Of a stretch of 14,813 bases of DNA, positions 7,741 through 14,425 are shown piece after piece. The DNA comes from Prevotellaceae bacterium (GTDB lineage Bacteria > Bacteroidota > Bacteroidia > Bacteroidales > UBA932). Numbering within the stretch: position 1 is the stretch's first letter; each line of letters begins with the position of its first letter. The stretch covers positions 1-14,813 of the forward strand of contig JAISDR010000087.1 of NCBI GenBank assembly GCA_031264645.1, written 5' to 3'. The notes below the pieces were generated by a model. That model did no database searches. It worked only from the letters and a program-made list of their open reading frames with translations, and had not been told where the DNA came from. The position numbers and the translations under genes are program-made.

Positions 7741-9057
7741 ATGAAAATAGCTATTGCAGGAACAGGTTATGTGGGATTGGTTACAGGAACATGCTTTGCC
7801 GAAGTAGGGCTGGATGTAACCTGTATTGATGTAAACAGTGAAAAAATCGACCGTTTGAACAGGGGAATTATTCCCATATACGAACCGGGGCTGGAAGAAA
7901 TGGTCTTGAAGAACATGCAGGTCGAGCGGCTGCATTTCCATACATGTCTGACTTCGTGTCTGGACGACGTCGAAGTTGTCTTTATTGCGGTAGGAACGCC
8001 TCCCGGCGAAGACGGCAGCGCCGATCTGAAATATGTGCTGGATGTAGCCCGTACAATCGGGGCAAACATGAACCGTTATGTATTGATTGTTACCAAAAGT
8101 ACAGTACCCGTCGGGACTGCCAAAAAGGTAAGCAGGGCTGTTCAGGATGAACTGGATAAAAGAGGCCTTGATATAAAATTCGACGTTGCATCAAACCCCG
8201 AGTTTCTTAAAGAAGGCGCCGCCATAAGGGATTTCATGTATCCGGAAAGGGTTGTGCTGGGCATAGAATCGGAAAAGGCCGAAAATATATTGCGGCGTCT
8301 GTATCGACCGTTTCTGCTGAACAACTTTCCCGTAATATTTATGGACATACCTTCGGCGGAGATGACCAAATATGCCGCCAACGCCATGCTTGCTACGCGT
8401 ATAAGTTTCATGAATGACATCGCCAATTTGTGCGACCTCATGGGAGCCGATGTGAATATGGTGCGCAAAGGTATGGGATCGGACAGCCGTATCGGTTCCA
8501 AATTCCTGTATGCAGGATGCGGATACGGAGGTTCGTGTTTCCCGAAGGATGTGAAAGCTCTGATAAACATAGCCCGGGAAAACGGATACGCCATGCAGGT
8601 GATAGAAGCCGTCGAAACGGTGAATGAACAGCAGAAGGGTATCCTGTTCCGGAAACTCTTGCAATACTACAATGGCGATTTAAAGGATAAAACGGTCGCC
8701 GTTTGGGGATTATCCTTCAAACCGGAAACCGACGACATGCGCGAAGCCCCGGCGCTGATTCTGATTGAACAGTTAGTCAGGGCAGGCGTAAGCGTGAGGG
8801 TATACGACCCTGTTGCAATGGAAGAAGCAAAGCAAAAAATAGATTATCCCGTGATTTACTGCAAGGATAAATACGAGGCCGCTATTGACGCCGACGCTTT
8901 GATGATGGTTACCGAATGGACAGAATTTAGAATCCCGAGCTGGCCCGTTATCAAAAAAACCATGAGATATCCCCTGATTATCGACGGCAGAAATATATAC
9001 GACAAAGGCGAACTTTCTGAAAACGGACTGGAATATCTATGCATCGGCAGACATTAA
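7741..9057 (+). CDS. ugd: UDP-glucose 6-dehydrogenase
   Basis: Cytoplasmic NAD-dependent enzyme that oxidises UDP-glucose to UDP-glucuronate in two steps, supplying uronic acids for capsule and other surface glycans. At 438 residues it is of standard length. The N-terminal Rossmann domain begins MKIAIAGTGYVGLV (GxGxxG at 7-12), with D30 at the end of beta 2 for the ribose of NAD. Later motifs are VGTPPGEDGSADL (84-96), KSTVPVGT (119-126), SNPEFLKEG (151-159), and K209/N213 in TKYAANAMLATR. The catalytic C266 lies in GCGYGGSCFPKD (259-270), followed by D270. The C-terminal UDP-binding domain has VWGLSFKPETDDMREAPA. No other sugar-nucleotide or glycosyltransferase gene is adjacent, so it appears to stand alone. 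Related UDP-ManNAc dehydrogenases share this fold, but the motifs favour UDP-glucose. Confidence 0.93.
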   Translation: MKIAIAGTGYVGLVTGTCFAEVGLDVTCIDVNSEKIDRLNRGIIPIYEPGLEEMVLKNMQVERLHFHTCLTSCLDDVEVVFIAVGTPPGEDGSADLKYVLDVARTIGANMNRYVLIVTKSTVPVGTAKKVSRAVQDELDKRGLDIKFDVASNPEFLKEGAAIRDFMYPERVVLGIESEKAENILRRLYRPFLLNNFPVIFMDIPSAEMTKYAANAMLATRISFMNDIANLCDLMGADVNMVRKGMGSDSRIGSKFLYAGCGYGGSCFPKDVKALINIARENGYAMQVIEAVETVNEQQKGILFRKLLQYYNGDLKDKTVAVWGLSFKPETDDMREAPALILIEQLVRAGVSVRVYDPVAMEEAKQKIDYPVIYCKDKYEAAIDADALMMVTEWTEFRIPSWPVIKKTMRYPLIIDGRNIYDKGELSENGLEYLCIGRH

Positions 9058-9201
9058 TTATAATTTTTAGCTACATGCACCGGACAAATCACAGTTCAGG
9101 AATAAACTGCTATTCATGGAATTATATTTCCGGAATTTATGACAGAAATATTTTTTTGTCTCCCTTTGCAAAAAAAATGTTTTTGGTATGTAAAAAAGTT
9201 C

Positions 9202-9209
9202 TAACTTTG
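9202..9209 (+). promoter_or_regulatory. Promoter -7 element of the TIM-barrel lipoprotein gene
   Basis: TAACTTTG matches TAnnTTTG exactly. TTTG at 9182-9185 is a possible -33 element with a 16-base spacer. The leader is about 45 A/T-rich bases. The preceding intergenic sequence (9058-9200) shows no gene or terminator hairpin; it does contain a 17-base word (9110-9126) shared with the repeat block at 14236-14252. Confidence 0.6.
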
Positions 9210-9255
9210 CGACCATTAATATGAATTTATTAACTCTTAAATTATAATAGAAACA

Positions 9256-10155
9256 ATGAAGAATAGACGTGAATTTTTGAAAACCGCTGCCCTTGCTGTC
9301 GCAGGCGGTTTGGCGTTTCCCGGTTTACTGTCATCCTGCAAGAGTGCGAGCGGGAGCAGTAGTGGTAAAAAAGGTGGTAAAAAACATATCGGGCTGCAAC
9401 TTTATTCGTTGCGTGACGATATAAACGACATCGGCATCCAGAAGGTGCTTGAAATTGTCGCAAAAATGGGATATGTCAATCTTGAAACTGCCGGATATGG
9501 CAGCGGCAAGATTTACAGGACAGCCCCCATAGAATTTAAAAAAATGGTTGACGATTTGGGCATGAAAGTTACAAGCGCCCATCTGTCAAGAAACAAAAGC
9601 GACAACCATGATGCCGACATGAACTGGTGGAACGAAGCTATAGACGCTCACAGCGCTGCCGGAATGAAGTATATGATTATGCCGGTTTCTCCGCTGAACG
9701 GCGCTGGCGCTACTCTTGACAATATCAAAAGATACGGGGAATATTTCAACGAAATAGGACTGGCGACTGCCGCTGCAGGTATCAAATTCGGATATCACAA
9801 TCACGCTTACGAGTTCGAAAACAAGGTTAACGGAGTTCCGGTGTATGATTTGCTGATCGAAAATACCAGTCCCGATCATGTACTGTTCCAGAATGACGTG
9901 TACTGGACTCAAAAAGGCGGATACGATCCTGTCGCATACTTGAAAAAATATCCGAAACGGATTCAGGTTCTGCATATAAAGGACGAACAGGAGATCGGCG
10001 TCAGTGGAGAGATGGATTTCAAGACTATCTTCGAAACCGCTTATGCCAACGGAATAAAAGACTGGTATGTAGAGGTGGAACGATATATCGCTACTCCGCA
10101 GGAAGATGTTAAGCGAAGTTACGATTACCTGAATAAGGCTGATTATGTAAAGTAG
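9256..10155 (+). CDS. Tat-exported sugar phosphate isomerase/epimerase-like lipoprotein
   Basis: A xylose-isomerase-like TIM barrel (AP endonuclease 2 superfamily) of 299 residues, exported as a folded lipoprotein. The N-terminus carries a twin-arginine motif NRREFLKTAA (3-12), a hydrophobic segment, and the lipobox LSSC with C28; a Ser/Gly/Lys linker runs to about 43. The barrel begins HIGLQLYSLRDD (44-55). Candidate metal and catalytic residues are E77 in VNLETAG, H109 in SAHL, the H-N-H cluster 181-183 with E186 in YHNHAYEF, D214 in QNDVYW, H240/D243 in VLHIKDE, and E273/E275 in YVEVER. This constellation suggests an active metal-dependent enzyme acting on a sugar or cyclitol, but the substrate is unknown. 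It has its own promoter and a strong terminator, so it appears monocistronic. Confidence 0.85.
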   Translation: MKNRREFLKTAALAVAGGLAFPGLLSSCKSASGSSSGKKGGKKHIGLQLYSLRDDINDIGIQKVLEIVAKMGYVNLETAGYGSGKIYRTAPIEFKKMVDDLGMKVTSAHLSRNKSDNHDADMNWWNEAIDAHSAAGMKYMIMPVSPLNGAGATLDNIKRYGEYFNEIGLATAAAGIKFGYHNHAYEFENKVNGVPVYDLLIENTSPDHVLFQNDVYWTQKGGYDPVAYLKKYPKRIQVLHIKDEQEIGVSGEMDFKTIFETAYANGIKDWYVEVERYIATPQEDVKRSYDYLNKADYVK

Positions 10156-10195
10156 CCTTCATTTTTTTTAATTTTTATAAAATTTTGTATATATC

Positions 10196-10229
10196 AAGCT
10201 ATCTCCTTAAACAAGAGATAGCTTTTTTT
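10196..10229 (+). terminator. Intrinsic terminator after the TIM-barrel lipoprotein gene
   Basis: A perfect 10-bp stem, AAGCTATCTC (10196-10205) with GAGATAGCTT (10215-10224), encloses a 9-base loop and runs directly into a U-tract (GCTTTTTTTA). It lies about 40 bases after the stop codon. It also decides the start of the next gene: an in-frame ATG at 10185 would place translation through this hairpin, so the ATG at 10245 is preferred. Confidence 0.92.
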
Positions 10230-10244
10230 ACTCTATCCGGTTTT

Positions 10245-11435
10245 ATGACAAGACATTTATTATTTTTGCTGATATGCCTGAATTCGTTTACCGCAAGCGC
10301 GCAATTGCTGAAGCTGCGCCTTTCGGATTCGGCAACTGTAAGCCTGCTGACATGCGATCCAATTGATGAGATGGCTTATACCGTATATGGACACACTGCC
10401 GTCAGGATAAACGACCCTGCAAACGGTATCGACCATGTGTTTAATTATGGAATGTTCGACTTTTCTTCGCCGAATTTTCTTTACCGCTTTGCCAGGGGAG
10501 AACTGAACTATAAATTGGGTTTCAGCAGATTTGCTGACTTTTTCGAAGAATATTCCGAACGGAAATCGGGCATTATGGAACAGATACTGAATTTGACAGG
10601 GGAAGAAAAGCAAAGAGTACTTGATGCGCTGCAAGTCAACTATCTGCCCGAAAACAGGACATATCTGTATAGCTTTCTGTTCGATAACTGTTCTACCAGA
10701 CCGCGTATCCTGCTGGAAAAAAACATATCGGGAACAGTCGAATATCCCGAAATATTGCAGCAAACGACTTTCCGAACCATTATCCACCGGTGTAACAGGA
10801 ATCACAGATGGCTTACATTCGGTATTGATCTGGCTTTGGGCGCTCCTCTCGACAGTCTCATAAAACAGACGCCGCAGATGTTTATCCCCGAATATCTTAT
10901 GCAGGTTTTCAGCCATGCAAAAATAGTTCAGCCCGATGGAAATGCAAGGAATCTGGTCGCCGAAACACGCAAACTCGCTCCGACTTATCCCATAGACGAC
11001 AAACCTCTGGATTCAAATCCTCTTATGGTTTCATGCCTGTTTTTTGTTCTTGTTTTACTGATATCCTTTTGGGAATCACGATGCAAAAAGTATTTGCGGC
11101 TGTTGGATTTTGTCCTGTTTTTTGTTTGCGGACTGACAGGCTGCATGATTTTCTTTCTGAGTTTCATCTCCATACATCCGGCTGTGTTTCCCAATTATTC
11201 GATTATCTGGGCGCATCCATTACATATCATACTGGCTGTTTCGCTGTTCATAAAACCGCTGATGAAATTTGTCAAATATTATATGCTGGTGAACGGAATA
11301 ATATTGCTGCTTTTCATTTTGGCATGGAATTTTCTCCCGCAGAAATTTAATCCGGCTTTTTTCCCTTTAGTACTGACGCTGTGCCTAAGGTCTTTACTTC
11401 TCTCTTTGAGAAACAAAACCGGAGTTTCGATCTAA
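10245..11435 (+). CDS. lnb: Lnb-type lipoprotein N-acyltransferase candidate (DUF4105 plus five TM helices)
   Basis: Start chosen at 10245 because it gives a clean signal peptide (MTRHLLFLLI..., cleavage near TASA/Q, residue 20) and avoids the upstream terminator. The 396-residue protein has a periplasmic Lnb_N (formerly DUF4105) domain, about 24-250. It contains H50 in VYGHTAVRI, FNYGMFDF (66-73), and C149 in LFDNCSTRPR, a papain/NlpC-like Cys-His arrangement. Five hydrophobic helices follow at about 259-276, 285-308, 322-337, 345-364 and 369-388. Lnb acylates the N-terminal Cys of lipoproteins to the triacylated form in Bacteroidota, which lack Lnt. This window encodes at least four lipoproteins that could be substrates. 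The domain order matches Lnb, but paralogues with other roles may exist. No clear promoter is seen in the 15 bases between the terminator and the ATG. Confidence 0.82.
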   Translation: MTRHLLFLLICLNSFTASAQLLKLRLSDSATVSLLTCDPIDEMAYTVYGHTAVRINDPANGIDHVFNYGMFDFSSPNFLYRFARGELNYKLGFSRFADFFEEYSERKSGIMEQILNLTGEEKQRVLDALQVNYLPENRTYLYSFLFDNCSTRPRILLEKNISGTVEYPEILQQTTFRTIIHRCNRNHRWLTFGIDLALGAPLDSLIKQTPQMFIPEYLMQVFSHAKIVQPDGNARNLVAETRKLAPTYPIDDKPLDSNPLMVSCLFFVLVLLISFWESRCKKYLRLLDFVLFFVCGLTGCMIFFLSFISIHPAVFPNYSIIWAHPLHIILAVSLFIKPLMKFVKYYMLVNGIILLLFILAWNFLPQKFNPAFFPLVLTLCLRSLLLSLRNKTGVSI

Positions 11436-11461
11436 CGGACATATCAAGAGATATCCTGTTA
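11433..11461 (+). terminator. Possible hairpin terminator after the Lnb-type gene
   Basis: The stop codon is embedded in an imperfect inverted repeat, TAACGGACATATC (11433-11445) with GATATCCTGTTA (11450-11461), and a 4-base loop. The stem holds about 11 pairs with one bulge. No U-tract follows, so termination efficiency is doubtful; it could instead stabilise the mRNA 3' end. Confidence 0.35.
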
Positions 11462-11519
11462 GCCATTCCGTAAGCGCCAGCCTTCTCAACTTTTAATTTC
11501 CAGTTCTCAATTAATATAC

Positions 11520-11527
11520 TACCTTTG
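11520..11527 (+). promoter_or_regulatory. Promoter of the cobalamin-controlled operon
   Basis: TACCTTTG matches TAnnTTTG exactly and ends only about 8-10 bases before the 5' side of the cobalamin aptamer. The aptamer would therefore start at the very 5' end of the transcript. No clear TTTG is seen at -33. Confidence 0.7.
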
Positions 11528-11534
11528 CGCCGAT

Positions 11535-11728
11535 TTTTGGTGTCATGATTCCGCTATACGGATGAATGGTGAAAAGGGAATCAGGTGAAAATCCTGAACA
11601 GACCCGCTGCTGTAAGCTCCGCCAAAATCTTTGGATATACTCAATACCACTGGGGGAAAAGAAAAATTTCACTGTACCTGCGGGAAGGCGATTCAAAGAC
11701 GGAGTAAGTCAGAAGACCTGCCAGAACA
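11535..11728 (+). ncRNA. Cobalamin riboswitch
   Basis: The conserved aptamer core is readable in order: GGTGAAAAGGGAATC (11548-11562), GGTGAAAATCC, ACAGACCCGCTGCTGTAAG, ACCACTGGGGGAAA, GGGAAGG, and finally the B12 box AGTCAGAAGACCTGCC (11707-11722). These match the AdoCbl/cobalamin riboswitch consensus, including the loop sequences that bracket the ligand. In Bacteroidota such elements repress B12 uptake genes when cobalamin is abundant. The next gene, a BtuG-like lipoprotein, agrees with this. The ends are approximate because P1 is not clear by eye. Confidence 0.95.
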
Positions 11729-11732
11729 TTCA

Positions 11733-11766
11733 GTTACGAAGCTTTCGCGGAATGAAGCTGCATAAC
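11733..11766 (+). promoter_or_regulatory. Candidate expression-platform hairpin of the riboswitch
   Basis: Just after the B12 box, GTTA and AGCTT (11733-11736, 11740-11744) can pair with AAGCT and TAAC (11755-11759, 11763-11766) across a symmetric 3x3 internal loop, with a 10-base terminal loop. No strong U-tract follows, so control by transcription termination is not obvious. Another 80 bases separate it from the btuG start, where GGGAG (11835-11839) may serve as the translated gene's ribosome-binding site. Confidence 0.35.
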
Positions 11767-11845
11767 GGAAAGGTAAACCACACGGATATTTCCTTTATTG
11801 TTTTGCTTGCGGTTCAGTTCGTTGAAAGCTGTTCGGGAGATTATT

Positions 11846-13045
11846 ATGAATAGATATATATTGAATATGAACAGTAAGCAAAGCATTAGAAACATCGGCG
11901 TCCGGTATCTGGGAGGGCTGCTTGTGATGGCATGTCTGGCGTCGTGCCGAAGCGAGGGAGACGACATTATTCCCTCGACCGAGACCCCCGTAACGGAGGG
12001 CGAAACCGGAGAGGTGCGGGGATTTTTCCTGCTGAACGAAGGAAACATGGGAAGCAACAAGGCCTCGCTCGACTATTTCGACTACGAATCGGGGACGTAT
12101 CACAAAAACATCTTTGCGGAGCGCAATCCCGGAGTAGTCAACGAACTCGGGGACGTGGGCAACGACATACAGATATACGGAAACAAGCTGTATGCCGTGA
12201 TAAACTGCTCGCATCTGCTTGAAGTCATGGACGTAAACACCGGCAGGCACATCGACGCGATTCCGATACCCAACTGCCGCTACATCGTGTTCGACAAAGG
12301 ATACGCGTACGTCAGCTCGTATGCCGGACCCGTGCTTATCGACCCCAACGCGCGGCTCGGATACGTCGCGAAGATCGACACCGCAACGCTGAAAGTGCTG
12401 GATACCTGCATTGTCGGTTATCAGCCGGAGGAGATGGCCATTGCCGGCAACAAGCTCTACGTCGCGAACTCGGGAGGATACCGCGTGCCGAACTACGACA
12501 ACACCGTCTCGGTCATCGATCTGGAGACGTTCAAGGAAGTCCGGAAAATCGTCGTCGGCCTCAATCTCCACCGCATGAAACCGGACAGGTTCGGAAACAT
12601 TTACGTTACGTCGCGGGGGGATTATAAGAGCATTCATTCAAACACTTACATCATCAACACGAAAACGGACATGGTAACGCGCTCGCTGAACCTGCCGGCA
12701 AGCGAACTCTGTCCCGCGGGCGATTCGATATACGTGTACTGTGCCGAATGGAGCCACATAACGAGCACAAACGCCGTATCGTACGCCATTATCAACACGC
12801 TGACGCAGACGGTAGTGTCGCGCAGCTTCATCACCGACGGAACGGAAAAGGAGATCGCAATTCCATACGGCCTTGCAGTCAATCCCGAAACGCGGGAGAT
12901 ATTCGTTACCGACGCAAAGGATTACGTCAACCCGGGAACGCTGTACTGTTTCACGCCCGACGGCAGGAAAAAGTGGGAGGTTACCACCGGCGATATCCCC
13001 GCGCACATAGTATTCACAAGCAGAAAATTAACAGTAAACAATTAA
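11846..13045 (+). CDS. btuG: BtuG-like cobalamin-binding beta-propeller surface lipoprotein
   Basis: Predicted surface lipoprotein of 399 residues. The start at 11846 follows GGGAG by 6 bases, an unusually good Shine-Dalgarno for this genome; 11867 is an alternative. The lipobox is LASC with C34, followed by the acidic stretch RSEGDD, which resembles the Bacteroidota lipoprotein surface-export signal. The rest is a DUF5074/YncE-like beta propeller: FFLLNEGNMGSNKASLDYFD near the start, then repeated blade patterns such as GYVAKIDTATLKVLDTCIVG, EEMAIAGNKLYVANSGG, NTVSVIDLETFKEVRKIVVG and GLAVNPETREIFVTDA. BtuG binds vitamin B12 very tightly and passes it to the TonB-dependent transporter BtuB. 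The upstream cobalamin riboswitch supports this role strongly. Codon choice is more G+C-rich than in the genes to the left. Direct proof of ligand is lacking. Confidence 0.85.
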   Translation: MNRYILNMNSKQSIRNIGVRYLGGLLVMACLASCRSEGDDIIPSTETPVTEGETGEVRGFFLLNEGNMGSNKASLDYFDYESGTYHKNIFAERNPGVVNELGDVGNDIQIYGNKLYAVINCSHLLEVMDVNTGRHIDAIPIPNCRYIVFDKGYAYVSSYAGPVLIDPNARLGYVAKIDTATLKVLDTCIVGYQPEEMAIAGNKLYVANSGGYRVPNYDNTVSVIDLETFKEVRKIVVGLNLHRMKPDRFGNIYVTSRGDYKSIHSNTYIINTKTDMVTRSLNLPASELCPAGDSIYVYCAEWSHITSTNAVSYAIINTLTQTVVSRSFITDGTEKEIAIPYGLAVNPETREIFVTDAKDYVNPGTLYCFTPDGRKKWEVTTGDIPAHIVFTSRKLTVNN

Positions 13046-13057
13046 TAATTAACAGTT

Positions 13058-13786
13058 ATGTCAAAAATACGCAAAGTAATAGTAGAACTGTACAGTATGC
13101 TGTTTGCCAACCGGAAAAACGACCGTTTCGGCCGCGTACTGATAACGAGAACGGTGGACGAAGACAAACTGATCGACATCGCCGTAAAGAGACGTACAGA
13201 CCTGAATCCCACGACGCTGCGCGCATCGCTCAACATCCTCAAGGAAATCGCCAAAGAGGAAATAGCAGACGGCGCCGCGGTGCATTTCGGGCTGGGATAC
13301 TTCAATCTGGTGGTGAACGGGGTGTTCACCGGAGACAATCCAAAATGGGACGGCAACAGACACAGCCTTCGCGTGAATGTAAACCCGAGCATGGACTTGC
13401 GCAATATGCTGAAGGACATTGATGTGGAAGTGCGGGGAATGGCGCAGAGCGGCTCATACATCAATTCGGTGAGCGACGTGGCTTCGGGCGAAGTAAACAG
13501 CCGCCTCACTCCCGGAGGCGCTGTAAACGTTTTCGGCGGCAAAATCCGTATCGCAGGCGAAAACCCCGACAACGGAATCAGGCTGACCGAGCAGAACTCC
13601 GGCGAGATTGTGGAGATTGCCCGAAACGCCGTCGCTCTCAATGAGCCTTCGAGGATAGCATTCGTCGTGCCTGCCGACCTGCCAACCGGCGACTACAAAC
13701 TGAGTATCACTACGCAGTGCGGCAAAGGAACCGAATTACTCAAGAACCCGAAAACATATACGTTCAACTATGTACTCGTCGTGTAA
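13058..13786 (+). CDS. HU-like DNA-binding domain plus DUF4469 (Ig-like) protein
   Basis: A 242-residue protein without a signal peptide. The N-terminal part (about 1-128) resembles the Bacteroidota HU-like domain: an N-terminal strand (IRKVIVELY), a helical stretch with LIDIAVKRRTDLNPTTLRASL, then the DNA-arm-like GAAVHFGLGYFNLVVNGVF. The C-terminal part (about 145-240) looks like DUF4469, an Ig-like domain, with GGAVNVFGGKIRIAGENP and RIAFVVPADLPTGDYKLSI ending in a hydrophobic strand. Similar HU/DUF4469 proteins are common in this phylum, with unknown roles. It starts 12 bases after btuG and shares its G+C-rich codon use, so it is probably cotranscribed under the cobalamin riboswitch. Why a DNA-binding-type protein belongs to a B12 operon is unclear; it may be a recent insertion. 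Confidence 0.8.
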   Translation: MSKIRKVIVELYSMLFANRKNDRFGRVLITRTVDEDKLIDIAVKRRTDLNPTTLRASLNILKEIAKEEIADGAAVHFGLGYFNLVVNGVFTGDNPKWDGNRHSLRVNVNPSMDLRNMLKDIDVEVRGMAQSGSYINSVSDVASGEVNSRLTPGGAVNVFGGKIRIAGENPDNGIRLTEQNSGEIVEIARNAVALNEPSRIAFVVPADLPTGDYKLSITTQCGKGTELLKNPKTYTFNYVLVV

Positions 13787-13834
13787 TACAGTCAAAACAG
13801 AGACCGCAGCCGCTTCCATTGAGGCCGGGGACAG

Positions 13835-13995
13835 CTTCCGTCGAGGCTCGGAGGTCGTTTCCGTCGAGGCTCGGAAGCCGTTTCCGTCGAGGCTCGGAAG
13901 TCGTTTCCGTCGAGGCTCGGAAGTCGCTTCCGTCGAGGCTCGGAAGTCGCTTCCGTCGAGGCTCGGAAGTCGTTTCCGTCGAAACTCGGAAGCCG
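13835..13995 (+). repeat. 23-bp tandem repeat array (seven copies)
   Basis: Seven head-to-tail units of 23 bp start at 13835, 13858, 13881, 13904, 13927, 13950 and 13973. The consensus core is TTCCGTCGAGGCTCGGAAG followed by TCG and a T or C. The first unit has GGAGG, the second and seventh end AAGCCG, and the seventh has GAAACTC in place of GAGGCTC. A degenerate 22-base unit precedes them at 13813-13834. Each unit can fold as TTCCG/CGGAA with an 8-base loop. There are no spacers, so this is not a CRISPR array. The unit length is not a multiple of 3, so it is unlikely to be translated. Confidence 0.95.
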
Positions 13996-14097
13996 TCCTC
14001 TCTGCAAGGGTAGCAAGATATAACCACATCGCTGCGTTCGCAATGACGCTTTTCGTAGATAGCACATTAACAGGCTACTTTCTAACCGGAAGACATT

Positions 14098-14166
14098 CGT
14101 CATTGCGAGGTATGAAGCAATCCAGAAACAGGATAACTCTGGATTGCTTCGTACCTCGCAATGACG
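14098..14166. repeat. Palindrome of the CATTGCGAG...GCAATCC type
   Basis: Two 29-bp arms, 14098-14126 and 14138-14166, are inverted complements with one mismatch (TATGAAG against TACGAAG, a G-U pair in RNA), around an 11-base loop. The words CGTCATTGCGAGG and GAAGCAATCC occur as dispersed palindromes in many unrelated bacterial genomes. Half copies also occur here: TCGCAATGACG at 14038-14048 and CTGGATTGCTTC at 7491-7502. Confidence 0.9.
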
Positions 14167-14253
14167 GACAACGACGGTTTGATTCGATGGGTGCATTGAC
14201 TGCGTCGAACTTCGTTTCCAAAATGTCGTTTTTCTCTATTCATGGAATTATAA

Positions 14254-14270
14254 CAGACTTGAAAAGTCTG
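14254..14270 (+). repeat. Short hairpin CAGACT-TGAAA-AGTCTG
   Basis: Perfect 6-bp arms surround TGAAA. The same core with different but still complementary arms, CTACC-TGAAA-GGTAG, occurs at 14321-14335. It sits immediately outside the 32-bp inverted repeat. Confidence 0.7.
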
Positions 14271-14425
14271 ATTTTCATAACCGCAGGTCGCGACCTGCGG
14301 AAGAAAAACACAAATATAGACTACCTGAAAGGTAGGATTTTTGATTGCGCTTTAAGTCCTACCTTTCAGGTAGTGACCGGGATTGGTTATTTACCGCAGG
14401 TCGCGACCTGCGGTTATGAAAATCA
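14269..14425. repeat. Inner inverted-repeat element with palindromic ends
   Basis: Perfect 32-bp inverted repeats at 14269-14300 and 14394-14425 each end internally in the 20-bp self-palindrome CCGCAGGTCGCGACCTGCGG (14281-14300 and 14394-14413), flanked by ATTTTCATAA or its complement TTATGAAAAT. Between them are 17-bp inverted arms (14321-14337 and 14357-14373), each itself a small hairpin. The whole folds into a cruciform-like structure with nested stems. A diverged relative lies at about 7511-7640. Confidence 0.9.

Noticed and set aside
10185-10244. N-terminal extension of the Lnb-type protein
   Set aside because: It would translate through a strong intrinsic terminator, and the signal peptide begins cleanly at 10245.
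11798-11845. Earlier start for the BtuG-like gene
   Set aside because: No ribosome-binding site is seen there, and it would add 16 residues before the signal peptide; GGGAG supports 11846.
12748-13422. A 224-codon plus-strand frame spanning btuG and the HU/DUF4469 gene
   Set aside because: It is rich in Arg, Gln and His, overlaps two well-supported genes and has no recognisable motifs.
13835-13995. CRISPR array
   Set aside because: Units are directly contiguous with no unique spacers, and no cas gene is nearby.
13792-14196. Minus-strand open frames over the same array
   Set aside because: They arise from the same stop-free repeat; the apparent 23-residue protein repeat is simply three 23-bp units read in one frame.
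14281-14300. Operator site for a regulator
   Set aside because: The perfect 20-bp palindrome looks operator-like, but its second inverted copy and the surrounding 32-bp arms show it is part of the repeat element.
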